Numbered from the stretch's first letter, positions 1 through 9,238 are shown. The stretch: DNA of 64,000 bases from Phycisphaera sp. (GCA_016125285.1 WGMA01000028.1:1-64000), one strand, 5' to 3'. The notes: generated by a model not told the origin, from the sequence alone. Made by a program: numbers and translations.

Positions 1-78
1 CAACTGCTCGACCCGACGCTCCAACGCCTCGACCCGTCGCAGCAATGCCTCGATCTGTGCCGGACTCCATTCCGTCAT
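1..78 (-). CDS. N-terminal fragment of a coiled-coil protein, possibly IS66-type transposase
   Basis: An ATG at 78 opens a minus-strand frame that runs off the left edge after 26 residues. The residues start MTEWSPAQIEALL and continue as Leu/Glu/Arg heptads (LRRVEALERRVEQL), which predicts a coiled coil. IS66-family transposases often begin with such a leucine-zipper segment, and a transposase at the border of a mobile island would fit. The fragment is too short to confirm this, and other coiled-coil starts are equally compatible. Confidence 0.4.
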   Translation of the reverse strand, partial: MTEWSPAQIEALLRRVEALERRVEQL

Positions 79-450
79 GCAACCGAGCATAACCTGCCCG
101 CGCCGACTGCGCCAGCATTATTGCACCCGGTAAACAGATACCCGCGCCACAATGAAGCCGAGATACACGTAAGCATTATGACCAGCGACGGACATACACT
201 GCCGATTGTTCGCCCGATCGTGAAGTCCGGAAGCCGCAAGAAGAAGCGGCTTATGCGTCGTTTGGAGATGCCTCAGATTCGCGAACTATCGCGGCCACTG
301 GTGGTGGTGTTTGTGCGATTGCGGGGCTCCAAGCGCTTCGCATTCAAGTTGTTGCCACAAGGAACGCGCGGGCACCGCGCAGCGAGCAAACTTCTTGATC
401 AACATGGCCAACAAGGCGGTCGAGAAAGGCGCTACTACATTGGCAAGCGA
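79..450. other. Intergenic stretch without a supported gene
   Basis: No reading frame here shows a recognisable domain or a convincing ribosome binding site. A plus-strand frame (ATG at 178, ending at 492) encodes a basic 104-residue product, but it runs into the 3' end of the jetD-like gene on the opposite strand and resembles nothing I know. The stretch probably separates a left-hand insertion sequence from the Muk/Jet operon. Confidence 0.4.
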
Positions 451-1473
451 TCAGACGCTGTCTGGAAAGGGATCAGTTCGTTCATGCCGTGAATCAGCGG
501 CACCTGCCAGCTGTGCGATTGCAGTGGCGATGCGAGGATCAAGCGTAACAGCTTCTTGCTCCAACCAGACGCCTTGTCGGCGTAGTTCTTGGACAAGATA
601 CGGCGCATCATCAAGGTTGAGATCGGCTGGCCATGCCGCCTTCAGGCCCTTCGCTGTGACCTGATCAGACCAGAAATCTGGGACCAGCCATTCGATCGTC
701 GGCCGAAGTTCGCGGAGGTGGCGCACTATTCGCACGCCGTTGGGGTCCAGGTCACCAAAATGCACGCAGGGCACTGCGGGCAACAGATTGAAGACCATCC
801 GAATCGTTCGCGTGTCCCATCCAGGTACGTGCGCCACCAGGCACCCCGCCGGGACACTGATGTCGAGATAAGGCCCAAGGTTCTCGACGGTGAGAAGACA
901 CCGCGGCAATATGCCGCCGAAGCGCGTTCCGGCCAATAGCGCCCGCTCGGTGAGGATCACTTCACCGAGCAGCGCGGCGATAGTGTCGGCCTTGAGGGCA
1001 GCATCGCCGCAAGTGATCTCCAAGCCCAATGAGGGTCGAAGGCGAACAGTACCGTCGTGCGTCAGGTTTGTGGATGCCAAGCTTGCTTGGAGCGTTCGAG
1101 ACAACGTCGTCTTCGAGTGGGCACCGACCTGAGCCAATGCGGTCCTGCGGTTCAGGCGAGGCGGAAGGCCCGCTGCTACGCGTGCCCGATCCATATCCTG
1201 CAGTTGCCGCCAGCCACGTTCACTTACTGGCAAGTCGGCGGACTGAAGCTCGGCGAGAACATCGGGCCAGTCGGGCCAGACCTGGTCAAGCAGGCGTTTC
1301 CCCTCGGAAGCTCTGCCCTCGTCCAAAGCGATCTCCTCTCGCCGGCCAGACTCCCTTGTCCATGAAAGCTGGGCGAGCCATTCCCACGCGATCGTCTGGC
1401 TATGGCGCTTTCGCAGCTTGCCTGTAGCGATCAGTTCAAGCAGTGCCAGCTTGTGTTCCTGCCGGTCCCACAT
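451..1473 (-). CDS. jetD: JetD-like TOPRIM nuclease subunit of a MukBEF-type Wadjet system
   Basis: The 340-residue product is the last gene of a four-gene operon. The C-terminal half carries a TOPRIM signature: Glu197 in LTVENLG and the metal-binding Asp pair 241/243 in HFGDLDPNG, followed near residue 305 by WLEQEA, a pattern seen in DUF2220/JetD proteins. JetD subunits cleave DNA that a condensin-like partner has extruded, and so restrict plasmids. The N-terminal half is helical and probably contacts the SMC complex. The start ATG overlaps the mukB stop as TAATG, implying translational coupling. The size fits JetD (roughly 340-400 aa). The family call is strong. The partnership with MukB is inferred from the operon. 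Confidence 0.85.
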   Translation of the reverse strand: MWDRQEHKLALLELIATGKLRKRHSQTIAWEWLAQLSWTRESGRREEIALDEGRASEGKRLLDQVWPDWPDVLAELQSADLPVSERGWRQLQDMDRARVAAGLPPRLNRRTALAQVGAHSKTTLSRTLQASLASTNLTHDGTVRLRPSLGLEITCGDAALKADTIAALLGEVILTERALLAGTRFGGILPRCLLTVENLGPYLDISVPAGCLVAHVPGWDTRTIRMVFNLLPAVPCVHFGDLDPNGVRIVRHLRELRPTIEWLVPDFWSDQVTAKGLKAAWPADLNLDDAPYLVQELRRQGVWLEQEAVTLDPRIATAIAQLAGAADSRHERTDPFPDSV

Positions 1474-4400
1474 TAGCTCTGGCTCTCCACTGCCAATCGT
1501 CGGCCAGACACAATGACTTCCTCATGACCTGCCTCGTCAACGCGACGGACGAGTCGGTAGGTCGTGTTGCCTTCCGCCTGCGCGACTTCGGGTGCGGCGA
1601 TGATCAACTGCAGGTCGAGACTCTGGCACAGATCGAAGAGCACGCTCAGGTTGTCTTGAGACAGCCGATTTGCCTCGTCGAGAAACAGCATTCGAAGGGT
1701 TCCGAGCGATCGCTTGGGGCGTAGAAGGTTGGCGTCGCGCTCCCAGGCGGTCAAAACCACCATCATGAGCGCCGCACCGACCCCAATGGCCTCACCCGTG
1801 GACATTCTCATTGGGTTGGCGACTTCCCAGTGCTCGCTCGATTGCCGGCGAACCTCCACCTTCGGTTCGATGTACTCTCGGTAGTCGAGGAGGCGTTGAC
1901 CCGTAGTTCTGCCTCCACCGCCATACCGACGAAACAACTCGTCGAGGGCGGTTTCGATAGGCATGTCCGGCTGGAATAGCAGACTCTGCGCCTCTCCGTT
2001 CCGCAGTGCGTGAAGGATCTGATCCATTCGTTCGACACGCTCCAGACGCAGTCGGACGCCATGAATACTCCCGAAGCGAACATCGCCGAGGTCATGATTC
2101 AGCTTGCTGATTTGGCGTTGGGCTCGTCGGATATGGATGTCGATGTTTTTGGCCACGTCTGACGATTCACCACGAAGATCGGCTTCCTGCCGGCTCAGGC
2201 GCTCTTCCAGGCCATCGAGGTGACTGCGCAGTCGCTCGAGCGCTTCCACCGGTTCGGCGACTTCGGCGATCTGGGCGGGAATTCGGCGCTTCAGCCAGTC
2301 TCGCACCGTCAACCATGCCTCAAGGCATGACTCACCGGCAAGCTCCTGCGTGCCCAGCAACTCATTGACAGCACCTACGACGTCACTGCTGTCGCGGGCA
2401 TGCGAAAGGCGCTCCTTAAGTCGAGCGGCCGCTTCCTTTGCATCGCTCCGCACATTCGCACTGCCCCGGCCACCGAACATGTCCACGAAGCGCCGTGTCA
2501 TTGCCGACGACAGCACGCCGTGTTCGGTGGCCAATGTTTCGAGCTTGTCCCAACGCTCCTGGTTTGGACGCCAGCCCCGCTCGGCCTCACCCCGGTCGTT
2601 CCGTCGCTGAGTGGCACGTTCGGCGGCCGCTTTGCGGCGCTCATCTAACCGAGCGATCTCCTCGCCAATGGCTCGTGCTCTCGACTTCAGCTCTTTGTCG
2701 GTGTTCTCTGCTTCGTCGACGGTGTCGTTCGCAAGCTGAACATCTGCGTCAGTGGCGCTGTCGACCTCACACGTGTGCCATTCTTCTTCATCTCGTTTGA
2801 TCGCCTCGGCCAGCTGCTGGACCTGTGCGTCGACCTTGTTGAACGCTTGGGTCGCAGCGTCGAGTGCTGTGTCTGCTTCATCGACTGCAGCCTGCCTGCT
2901 CGTTGCCGCAGTGCGGGCCTGCTCCATTTGCTGCTCCAGTGCGGGTTCCAACGCGACCTCACGCTTGAGAGCCGCTGCGGCATCGCTCCATGTCAGCGCC
3001 ATCCGGTGCTCGTCGACGTACCGGAGACACTCAAGGGCCTCGAGTCGTGTCTCCTGTTCCTGATCCAAAGCGCCGACACGCTCCTGCATCGCCGCGATCT
3101 CCGCTGGCGACATAGGCGGCGTCCGCAGCACGTCCATCTGCGACTCGAGGACTGACCTGTGCTCGTCCACATCCTGCAGGCGCTCCGCGGCGGCCTTTGC
3201 CTCGTTCTGCCTCTCCTTGAGCTCGTTAAGCCTTTGCTGCTGATCGGGCTCGTCCAGCAACCAGGCAGCGGGCAGCAGTTCCTGTAAGGCGGTTCTTCGT
3301 GCCTTCGTCGACGCGACTTCCGTGGCTATCTGGGCGGCGGTCTGGCGATGCTCGTGCTCGACTTTGGCCGTCGTCGCGAGCGTCACGGTGACACGGTCCA
3401 GTTCGGAAGAGGGATCACCGCGCTCCAAGGCATCTGCCTCTGTCAGCAGGCCATTTATCGCATTTAGATGGTTGGCCACGTCCCGAAGATCGGCGTCGCA
3501 TTGGTCGATCTGCCGTGCGTGGGACTCCGCCTCCTCACGCAGGTCGCGTATCCTGCGGGTGCGGGCACGACGCCCCAAAGTGGGGCGTTCAGGTATCCGC
3601 GACACGCGCCAGCTGGTGCCGCCGTTGACGATGGCATGGCCATCGTGGACGGTCCCATCAGGCCGCCCATCTGCATCAATCACCGGCGACGCGTCACCGC
3701 CAACGAGCCAGACGGAGTCAGGCGCGTCATCCAGATTGCACAGCGCGTTGGCCGCTGTTGCTGGATCATCCACGACAAGGGCATGGGCGAGAGGTCCAAG
3801 CAATGCCTCGATCTCGCTTGCCTGCTCAACGGTCAGTTCTTCGAACTGTGTCGCCAGCAGCTCACCGTCTAATGCATCGCGGACACGCAGCAGCGACATT
3901 GGGAATGTCCCGCCAGATTGCTCGAGTTGGGCGGCTTCCGCTGTGAGCTCCTGTTGTCTCTCGCGAAGTCGACCAAGTTGGTCGCGATAGCCATCACGTG
4001 CCTGATTCAGCCTGGACCGAAGAGATTGCAGGTTGTCCCGAGTTCGCAAAGGCTGTTCATATTGCTCTTCGAGCGGCTCCACCCGGCTTAGAATTTCGCT
4101 CCAGACAACGACAGCACGCTCCAAACTGCCTTTCCGCTCTTCCAGGTTCGAACGCTCTCTGCTGGCGGCTTCAGCCTTGCCTTCTTCTGACCGTAGGCGC
4201 TGGTCCAGCGACTCGATGTCGGCCTCGGCCTGAGTCAACGCTGACCGTACCGTGCTGGCCGAATCGAGCGTGAATTCATCGGTACTGAGCTGCGAAGCCG
4301 ACTCATGGGCGCGTGCTTGCTGCTCGGCGAGCTTCTGCGTGTCATGGATCGTCTGGGCCAGATCATCTCGCTGAGCGGCCTTAGCTTCCAGCGACCTGAG

Positions 4401-5897
4401 TTCGCGGCTTATCGCCAAAGCGCGTCGAAACGCATCCGGTGGCGCGATGTCCTCTTCGGCTATCGTCAGCAACGCATCGTAGACGACTCCGAATTCTCTT
4501 CGGTGTTCTTCAGCGTTTCGCACCTGGTTGGACAGATGGCGGAACTCTCTTGATACATCAGCGTATTTGCGGTCGACGTCAGCCAACATCTTTGCCACCG
4601 TGTCGGCTTCGATCCGTTCGACGGGAAGGAGCTGGCGCGCACGGTCCATGCGACGTGTTGCCAAGCGGTGCTCAGCGGCCCGACGCTCAAGTTCCTCCAA
4701 GCCCTTCTGGTGATTGGCAAGACTCGCGCTGGCTGCTTCGAGATGGCGTTGCGCTTCATCGCGCTCTTTACGAGCTCTCGCACGATTCATTTCGGCTTGT
4801 TGCTTCGTCGAGATTGCCTCTTCATGCTCGCGATGCAGTTGGCCTAGCATCTCCTTTCGTTCGCCCATGCGCTGAGCGATGGCTTGTGCGCGCTTCAGTC
4901 GCTCCAGATATTGCCGAGCATCTGCGAGATGTCGTTCGGCGTCACGAAGGTCTTTGTCAAGACGGTCATTCTCCACCTTCTTCCCTTCCAGTTCCGTCGT
5001 AAGCTTCTGTTCCTCATTCTCCGCATCCTTGGCCATTCGGCTCGCGTCTTCGAATCGCCGACGCAGTTCCTCCGCGCGTTCGCGTGTGGCGTGAATTGCG
5101 GCCGCGAACATCTGCTGGCCAGCTTCGTAGACGCCGGCGATTTCCTGTTCCAGCTTTCGGGACTCTTCCACCTCAATGCGCGTACGCCGGCAGGCGTCAA
5201 GATTGGAACGCATCCGCTTGAGCGTGTCAGCCAGCCCTGCCTCCTCCTTGAGCAGGAAATCACGAAGCTCCGACGTCAGGGCCCGCGAGATACCTCCAGT
5301 CATGCTTGTGCGAAGCATCTCGTTGAGCTTGTTGCGATCGCTATCGCTGGCCAGACGCAGTGGCGTAATGCCTCGTTCGAACAGCGCGGCGAAGTATTCC
5401 TTGGCCGTCGAGTACACCTGCATCACCGCGCCCTGGGCGGCGACTTGATCACGGAGTTGGGCGAGTTCGGGTACGCCATCCATCTCTCCGCGTTCGAGAA
5501 GCAAGTCCTGGAGTCGGACCGAATCGTCGAGGCTGGTGATGATGAATGGGGTGAGTTCAACGGTCGGTTCGGCTTTGCGTTGAAGGTGGACACCGGCCAA
5601 CAATCGCTGCCCGTGCTCGAGGGCCAACTCCAGGACGGCATAGGCAGGCCGACTGCTCTCACCCAACCGTCCCCATAGTCCGCGGTCACCGCCGGAGGGA
5701 GAGTGTTCGCCGAGATTGGTAAACCGCAGTCGTGTCATGTCTGGCAACAGGACCACGTAGCAGCCAATGAGCACCGTGGTCTTGCCGGCACCATTGGCAC
5801 CTTCGAGGGCGGTCACGTGGGAATCCAGCAAGTAGCGCTCGTAGAAGACACCGCGCCAATTAACGAGAGCCAATGCTTTTGCGCGTGCTCGGTTCAT
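1473..5897 (-). CDS. mukB: MukB-type SMC condensin ATPase (JetC role)
   Basis: The 1474-residue length matches gammaproteobacterial MukB (about 1486 aa) rather than the shorter JetC/MksB proteins. The N-terminus (ALVNWRGVFYERYLLDSHVT, then Walker A GANGAGKTT at residues 33-41) tracks MukB closely. The middle consists of two very long Glu/Arg/Ala coiled coils around a hinge near residues 640-790. The C-terminal head has the signature MSTGEAIG near 1365 and Walker B LFLDEAN near 1404, followed by LQLIIAAPE as in MukB. It should form a dimeric loop-extruding motor with MukE and MukF in the cytoplasm. It overlaps mukE by four bases (ATGA) and the nuclease gene by one base. Confidence 0.93.
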   Translation of the reverse strand: MNRARAKALALVNWRGVFYERYLLDSHVTALEGANGAGKTTVLIGCYVVLLPDMTRLRFTNLGEHSPSGGDRGLWGRLGESSRPAYAVLELALEHGQRLLAGVHLQRKAEPTVELTPFIITSLDDSVRLQDLLLERGEMDGVPELAQLRDQVAAQGAVMQVYSTAKEYFAALFERGITPLRLASDSDRNKLNEMLRTSMTGGISRALTSELRDFLLKEEAGLADTLKRMRSNLDACRRTRIEVEESRKLEQEIAGVYEAGQQMFAAAIHATRERAEELRRRFEDASRMAKDAENEEQKLTTELEGKKVENDRLDKDLRDAERHLADARQYLERLKRAQAIAQRMGERKEMLGQLHREHEEAISTKQQAEMNRARARKERDEAQRHLEAASASLANHQKGLEELERRAAEHRLATRRMDRARQLLPVERIEADTVAKMLADVDRKYADVSREFRHLSNQVRNAEEHRREFGVVYDALLTIAEEDIAPPDAFRRALAISRELRSLEAKAAQRDDLAQTIHDTQKLAEQQARAHESASQLSTDEFTLDSASTVRSALTQAEADIESLDQRLRSEEGKAEAASRERSNLEERKGSLERAVVVWSEILSRVEPLEEQYEQPLRTRDNLQSLRSRLNQARDGYRDQLGRLRERQQELTAEAAQLEQSGGTFPMSLLRVRDALDGELLATQFEELTVEQASEIEALLGPLAHALVVDDPATAANALCNLDDAPDSVWLVGGDASPVIDADGRPDGTVHDGHAIVNGGTSWRVSRIPERPTLGRRARTRRIRDLREEAESHARQIDQCDADLRDVANHLNAINGLLTEADALERGDPSSELDRVTVTLATTAKVEHEHRQTAAQIATEVASTKARRTALQELLPAAWLLDEPDQQQRLNELKERQNEAKAAAERLQDVDEHRSVLESQMDVLRTPPMSPAEIAAMQERVGALDQEQETRLEALECLRYVDEHRMALTWSDAAAALKREVALEPALEQQMEQARTAATSRQAAVDEADTALDAATQAFNKVDAQVQQLAEAIKRDEEEWHTCEVDSATDADVQLANDTVDEAENTDKELKSRARAIGEEIARLDERRKAAAERATQRRNDRGEAERGWRPNQERWDKLETLATEHGVLSSAMTRRFVDMFGGRGSANVRSDAKEAAARLKERLSHARDSSDVVGAVNELLGTQELAGESCLEAWLTVRDWLKRRIPAQIAEVAEPVEALERLRSHLDGLEERLSRQEADLRGESSDVAKNIDIHIRRAQRQISKLNHDLGDVRFGSIHGVRLRLERVERMDQILHALRNGEAQSLLFQPDMPIETALDELFRRYGGGGRTTGQRLLDYREYIEPKVEVRRQSSEHWEVANPMRMSTGEAIGVGAALMMVVLTAWERDANLLRPKRSLGTLRMLFLDEANRLSQDNLSVLFDLCQSLDLQLIIAAPEVAQAEGNTTYRLVRRVDEAGHEEVIVSGRRLAVESQS

Positions 5898-6577
5898 GGT
5901 GCCTCCTCTGCCGATTCGTCGTCGCCGTCATAGTCTTCATCATCCTCCGAGCCATCCACCACCACGGCCTTGCCCTCCGCGACCAGCTTCGCCATCGCCT
6001 CACCAGGGTCGGCAAGACCCCTTACAGCATCCGCGAAGCGAAGCACCGAAGAACGCAGTCGGAGTTGTCCCTCATCGAGCAGGTCAACGAAACCCAAGCC
6101 CGATAGGCCGCGAATCGCCTTGAGGATTTCATCCCGAACGGTCCGCTGAGCAGTGCGCTCGTCATATCGACGACGGCGTGGATTGAGTGCTCGAATCAGC
6201 TCTTGCTGATTGATCAAGCCGGCCAACCGAGAGGCCACGACGTCCTGGCTCGTCACGCCACCGGCCTGCACGGTCGCGGGGTCGAGATACAACAATGCCA
6301 ATGTTTGCCCAACGAGCATCTCGCCGGCGCTCAGGTGCCGGCGTCCCATTGAATCGGTCTGGGGCAGCAAGTAGAAGAATCCATCGCTCGTGTGAACAAG
6401 CTCGCATCCGTAACGACGGTAGAACTCTTCAAGCACCAGTTGGGCGTCAGACAGAAACGCGTAACGGTCAGGTTCATCGCGGTCGATGTGACACCCACGA
6501 CGAAGAGCCAGGTCCACATCAGGGAACAAATCATCTTCGATGACGCTCTGAATGTCCTGAAAGCTTGAATCGTTCAT
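5894..6577 (-). CDS. mukE: MukE-type kite subunit (JetB role)
   Basis: The 227-residue product aligns by eye with MukE: FPDVDLALRRGCHIDRDE near the N-terminus, LEEFYRRYGCELVHTSDGFFYL, and RLRSSVLRFADAVRG near the C-terminus, which ends in an acidic Asp/Glu tail. MukE is a winged-helix KITE protein that binds MukF and the MukB head and regulates DNA capture. The ATG at 6577 was chosen because it overlaps the mukF stop as ATGA and gives the length of E. coli MukE (225-234 aa). An upstream in-frame ATG at 6670 would add 31 residues buried inside mukF. Confidence 0.92.
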   Translation of the reverse strand: MNDSSFQDIQSVIEDDLFPDVDLALRRGCHIDRDEPDRYAFLSDAQLVLEEFYRRYGCELVHTSDGFFYLLPQTDSMGRRHLSAGEMLVGQTLALLYLDPATVQAGGVTSQDVVASRLAGLINQQELIRALNPRRRRYDERTAQRTVRDEILKAIRGLSGLGFVDLLDEGQLRLRSSVLRFADAVRGLADPGEAMAKLVAEGKAVVVDGSEDDEDYDGDDESAEEAP

Positions 6578-7905
6578 GCTTGGCCCTCGGGCTGACCGCT
6601 CGAACGGTGCGGGCGACCGTTCCGAAGTTGCCAGTCTTCGATTTCGATGTCGTTCAAGATGGGCTTCCAATCACGCTCACGAGGTGATTGCGGTCGGGCT
6701 TCTTTGGCGACCTGCCAGGTCACGCGTCCGACGCTGACGTAGCGATGTACTGCTGCGACGTGCGGCAGCACTTCCTCAAGCACGTCAGCCAATCGCTCAG
6801 GGTCTTCAGCCAACGATTGCCGAACGCGATCTTCGAGCGTCACCAAGTCCGACTCGGGAATCACGTCCTCGATCTGTTGCTCGCGGTCTCGACTCGGCTG
6901 CCAGACCGGCGGACGTTCGACCCGATCTGTCGATTCGCGCAGCAACCGAATCGACGGGGTACGAGCGATCACCAGGGCAAACGGCTGACTCGGCCAGTCG
7001 GCCAGTCGGTTGCGAAGACGCTCGCTGATAGCGCGATCCGGGTCCAGCCGCACCACATCCCTGAGGAACCGATGGACGTACTGGTAGAAGTCAGACCATG
7101 CCCTTTGCCGCGCACCGCCCCAAGCAGCAACCCGATCCACTTGTTCGCCGACACGATGGACGGTCTGCTCCGCATCCGACATGTCGGCCATCGCCGCCAG
7201 TTGCTCGATGTCGCTGAGAATGGCCTGAATCTGGTTGGTGTCGCTGAGAAGCACCGTGTTGAGTTCGGCCAATGTGGATGCGGTCTCATCGAGGAGTGAC
7301 TGGCATTGGTCGATAGCGCCGAACCAGTCCTCCTGCAGCAACTCGCCGATTCGTTTCTGCACCTGCTCTTGCTGAAGGTCCAACCCGCGCTGGCGGCGTT
7401 CGATGCCGCCGACCAGATCGCCGACCGTCACGCGCAAAGGGCCGATCACGCCTTCCCGCCATTGCTCGGGGCTGGTGGCCTGCTTGGCGTTGGCCTTCGC
7501 CTCGGCAAGGCTCGCCAGCAGCGTCTTGGTCAGGAGTGTCAGGCTCTCGCGCGTCAATGCTTCATCGGCCTGGAAGAATCGAATGATCCCCAGGGCCAGC
7601 TGGGTCAGTGCGTACTCGCCGGCCCGGACGACACCGGCTCCGTCCACCCGTGCAAGCAGTCGCTGGTCGCGCAGCCGCTGGATCGCATGGGTAGCGCGCT
7701 TGGCCACGTTGTCGGCGTCCGCCTCGACCGCGTCGCAGACTTGTTCGAATACGTCGAGCAGGACGTCTTCCTCGAAGCAGGTCAGGCCGCTCTGGTCAGC
7801 CCGGGCATGCAGAGCGACCAGAAAGCAGATGTCCACCGTCTTCAGATCGAGGTTCACGCCGTCGCGGTGGAGCGAAGCGATGACCCGCAGGAAGTTGTCG
7901 TTCAT
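6574..7905 (-). CDS. mukF: MukF-type kleisin subunit (JetA role)
   Basis: The first gene of the operon encodes 443 residues, essentially the length of MukF (440). It has an N-terminal winged-helix region (LKTVDICFLVALHARAD), a helical linker, the segment QEQVQKRIGELLQEDWFGAIDQCQSLL that corresponds to the MukF four-helix bundle, and a C-terminal winged helix (RDWKPILNDIEIEDWQL). Kleisins bridge the SMC heads. The ATG at 7905 is preceded by a GGGGGTG stretch and gives a MukF-like N-terminus. A start at 7956 would add 17 unlikely residues. Confidence 0.9.
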   Translation of the reverse strand: MNDNFLRVIASLHRDGVNLDLKTVDICFLVALHARADQSGLTCFEEDVLLDVFEQVCDAVEADADNVAKRATHAIQRLRDQRLLARVDGAGVVRAGEYALTQLALGIIRFFQADEALTRESLTLLTKTLLASLAEAKANAKQATSPEQWREGVIGPLRVTVGDLVGGIERRQRGLDLQQEQVQKRIGELLQEDWFGAIDQCQSLLDETASTLAELNTVLLSDTNQIQAILSDIEQLAAMADMSDAEQTVHRVGEQVDRVAAWGGARQRAWSDFYQYVHRFLRDVVRLDPDRAISERLRNRLADWPSQPFALVIARTPSIRLLRESTDRVERPPVWQPSRDREQQIEDVIPESDLVTLEDRVRQSLAEDPERLADVLEEVLPHVAAVHRYVSVGRVTWQVAKEARPQSPRERDWKPILNDIEIEDWQLRNGRPHRSSGQPEGQA

Positions 7906-7946
7906 GGCTGCACCCCCGATTGGCCATCGACCAGGCAAGCAAGGGA

Positions 7947-7982
7947 TTGACACCACACAGTCGCATGTGTAGATTGTCCTAA
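7947..7982 (+). promoter_or_regulatory. Promoter with shared GTGTA-N7-CTAA operator, site 1
   Basis: TTGACA (7947-7952), 17 bases, then TAGATT (7970-7975) make a good sigma-70-type promoter facing the gene at 8031. The -10 is embedded in GTGTA-N7-CTAA (7967-7982). The same arrangement recurs at 8803-8818 and 9973-9988, suggesting one repressor, most simply the XRE protein encoded at 8862. The site lies in the 125-base divergent region and could also affect the muk operon. Confidence 0.65.
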
Positions 7983-8030
7983 ACGTTCGACGCCAGAATA
8001 TCGTGGACCCCGATCGGATGCAAGGATGAC

Positions 8031-8786
8031 ATGGCGCGTAATCTGAAGCCCGCCGCTCCGGTGCTCAAGCCCCTCGACACCCGCCTCGCGGGTGCTGTTG
8101 CCGTGGGCGAGCCGAACTTTCCGGTTTGGGACCGAGCGGTGGACGCTTACGTCCGCAGTTACGAAATGCCCGATGGCGACATCGAGCGGCAATTGGCGCG
8201 GGACGAGGTGATCGGGGCCGGCAATGTGCTGTGCGAATTGCTGACCGTGCTGTGTGAAGTGGACCCACCTCAAGATCAGTGGACCCGGCCAAAATACTGC
8301 CCGAATCTGTCGGGGCTGGATGCTTGGATGCGGTCCGAGAAGTTCGGAGTGGATTTCCATCTGGGAATCGACATCGGGCAAGGCATCTATCTGAGCACGG
8401 AGTTGGTGAGCCCGGCTCCACTTTGGCGCATGCGAGACGACTTCTGGTGGTTGCTTGCGAGTATGACGGAGTTTGGCGATCTGCGTTTCGAGCAGAGCGA
8501 GTGTCCCACACCGCCAATTGACCAGCACGTCACTCGGACACTGGAGCGATCGCGTTCGACCGTCTTCACACTGATCACCAACTACGTCATGTTCCAGGCC
8601 GAGGATGGCTCTGAGGAGCCGCATCTCGGAAGCGTCGACGTGTACTGGCCGGGCGACGTTGAGTGGTCAGAACTGATCCGCTGTGGAGCCGAATGCTTCC
8701 GGCGGCTGTACCGCATGAACTACCTGATCTACCGCCTGAACTACATCGGACAGAAGGCGGCCGAACGGCAAGCACAGGAAGATTGA
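8031..8786 (+). CDS. Unrecognised 251-aa protein of the XRE/ImmA island
   Basis: I do not recognise this family. The product is soluble and acidic with many aromatic residues (segments such as RDDFWWLLASM and YRMNYLIYRLNYIG), and has no signal peptide or membrane segment. AAGGATGAC precedes the ATG. The gene sits alone behind its own TTGACA/TAGATT promoter, which shares an operator-like motif with the XRE/immA genes and with the 10018-12115 pair. It is therefore probably co-regulated with them. A role as an effector or a sensor is possible but not shown. Confidence 0.7.
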   Translation: MARNLKPAAPVLKPLDTRLAGAVAVGEPNFPVWDRAVDAYVRSYEMPDGDIERQLARDEVIGAGNVLCELLTVLCEVDPPQDQWTRPKYCPNLSGLDAWMRSEKFGVDFHLGIDIGQGIYLSTELVSPAPLWRMRDDFWWLLASMTEFGDLRFEQSECPTPPIDQHVTRTLERSRSTVFTLITNYVMFQAEDGSEEPHLGSVDVYWPGDVEWSELIRCGAECFRRLYRMNYLIYRLNYIGQKAAERQAQED

Positions 8787-8818
8787 CACCGACAGGTCGA
8801 GCGTGTAGTCTTGCCTAA
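8783..8818 (+). promoter_or_regulatory. Promoter with shared GTGTA-N7-CTAA operator, site 2
   Basis: TTGACA (8783-8788) overlaps the stop codon of the preceding gene. It is followed after 17 bases by TAGTCT (8806-8811), and GTGTA-N7-CTAA occupies 8803-8818. The spacing between all elements is identical to site 1, and the following bases (AAAC) also match. It should drive the XRE and immA genes, so autoregulation by the XRE protein is the natural reading. Confidence 0.65.
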
Positions 8819-8861
8819 ACAGTTAGCGCCGCGTCATGTGGCGGATCAGACGAGGATACCC

Positions 8862-9224
8862 ATGGCCGGCAACCCGAAATTCGGCAAGCGCGTCCGCGAC
8901 CTGCGGGAGGCCAAGCTTCAGACGGACCCAAAGTTCACTCTACGGCAGTTTGCCGCAGCTGTGGGCATCAGCGCGACGTTCTTGAGCAAGGTCGAACGTG
9001 GCGAGTTCGACCCACCGGCGGCGGAGAAGATCATCAAGATGGCCGAACTGCTGGACGTCGATGCGGACGAGCTTCTGGCGCTGGCGAACAAGTTTGACCC
9101 GGAGCTGGAGAAGATCATCAAGGAGAAGCCGAGCATCCTACCCGATCTACTGCGCACGCTGCGGGGCCGGTCGGAAGAGCAGCTCCGCAAGCTGATGGAG
9201 CGGGAGCGGAGACGAAAGGACTGA
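8862..9224 (+). CDS. XRE-family helix-turn-helix repressor
   Basis: The 120-residue protein has an N-terminal XRE domain: RVRDLREAKL, then LRQFAAAVGISATFLSKVERGEFDPPAAEKIIKMAELL with the recognition helix around SATFLSKVE. The C-terminal half (FDPELEKIIKEKPSILPDLLRTLRG) is helical and followed by a very basic tail. Its partner immediately downstream is an ImmA-type protease, the classical pair in which damage or another cue triggers cleavage of the repressor. The ATG at 8862 is preceded by GAGGATACCC. An in-frame ATG at 8811 lies inside the operator and is unlikely. Confidence 0.9.
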   Translation: MAGNPKFGKRVRDLREAKLQTDPKFTLRQFAAAVGISATFLSKVERGEFDPPAAEKIIKMAELLDVDADELLALANKFDPELEKIIKEKPSILPDLLRTLRGRSEEQLRKLMERERRRKD

Positions 9225-9238
9225 CACGCGAGGGCGAC

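Noticed and set aside
178-492. A 104-codon plus-strand frame left of jetD
   Set aside because: No recognisable domain, and it overlaps the 3' end of jetD. It remains possible but unsupported.
1473-5897. SbcC/Rad50-type exonuclease as an alternative for the SMC-like gene
   Set aside because: There is no zinc-hook CxxC and no SbcD partner. The N- and C-terminal heads and the neighbouring MukE and MukF homologues fit MukB.
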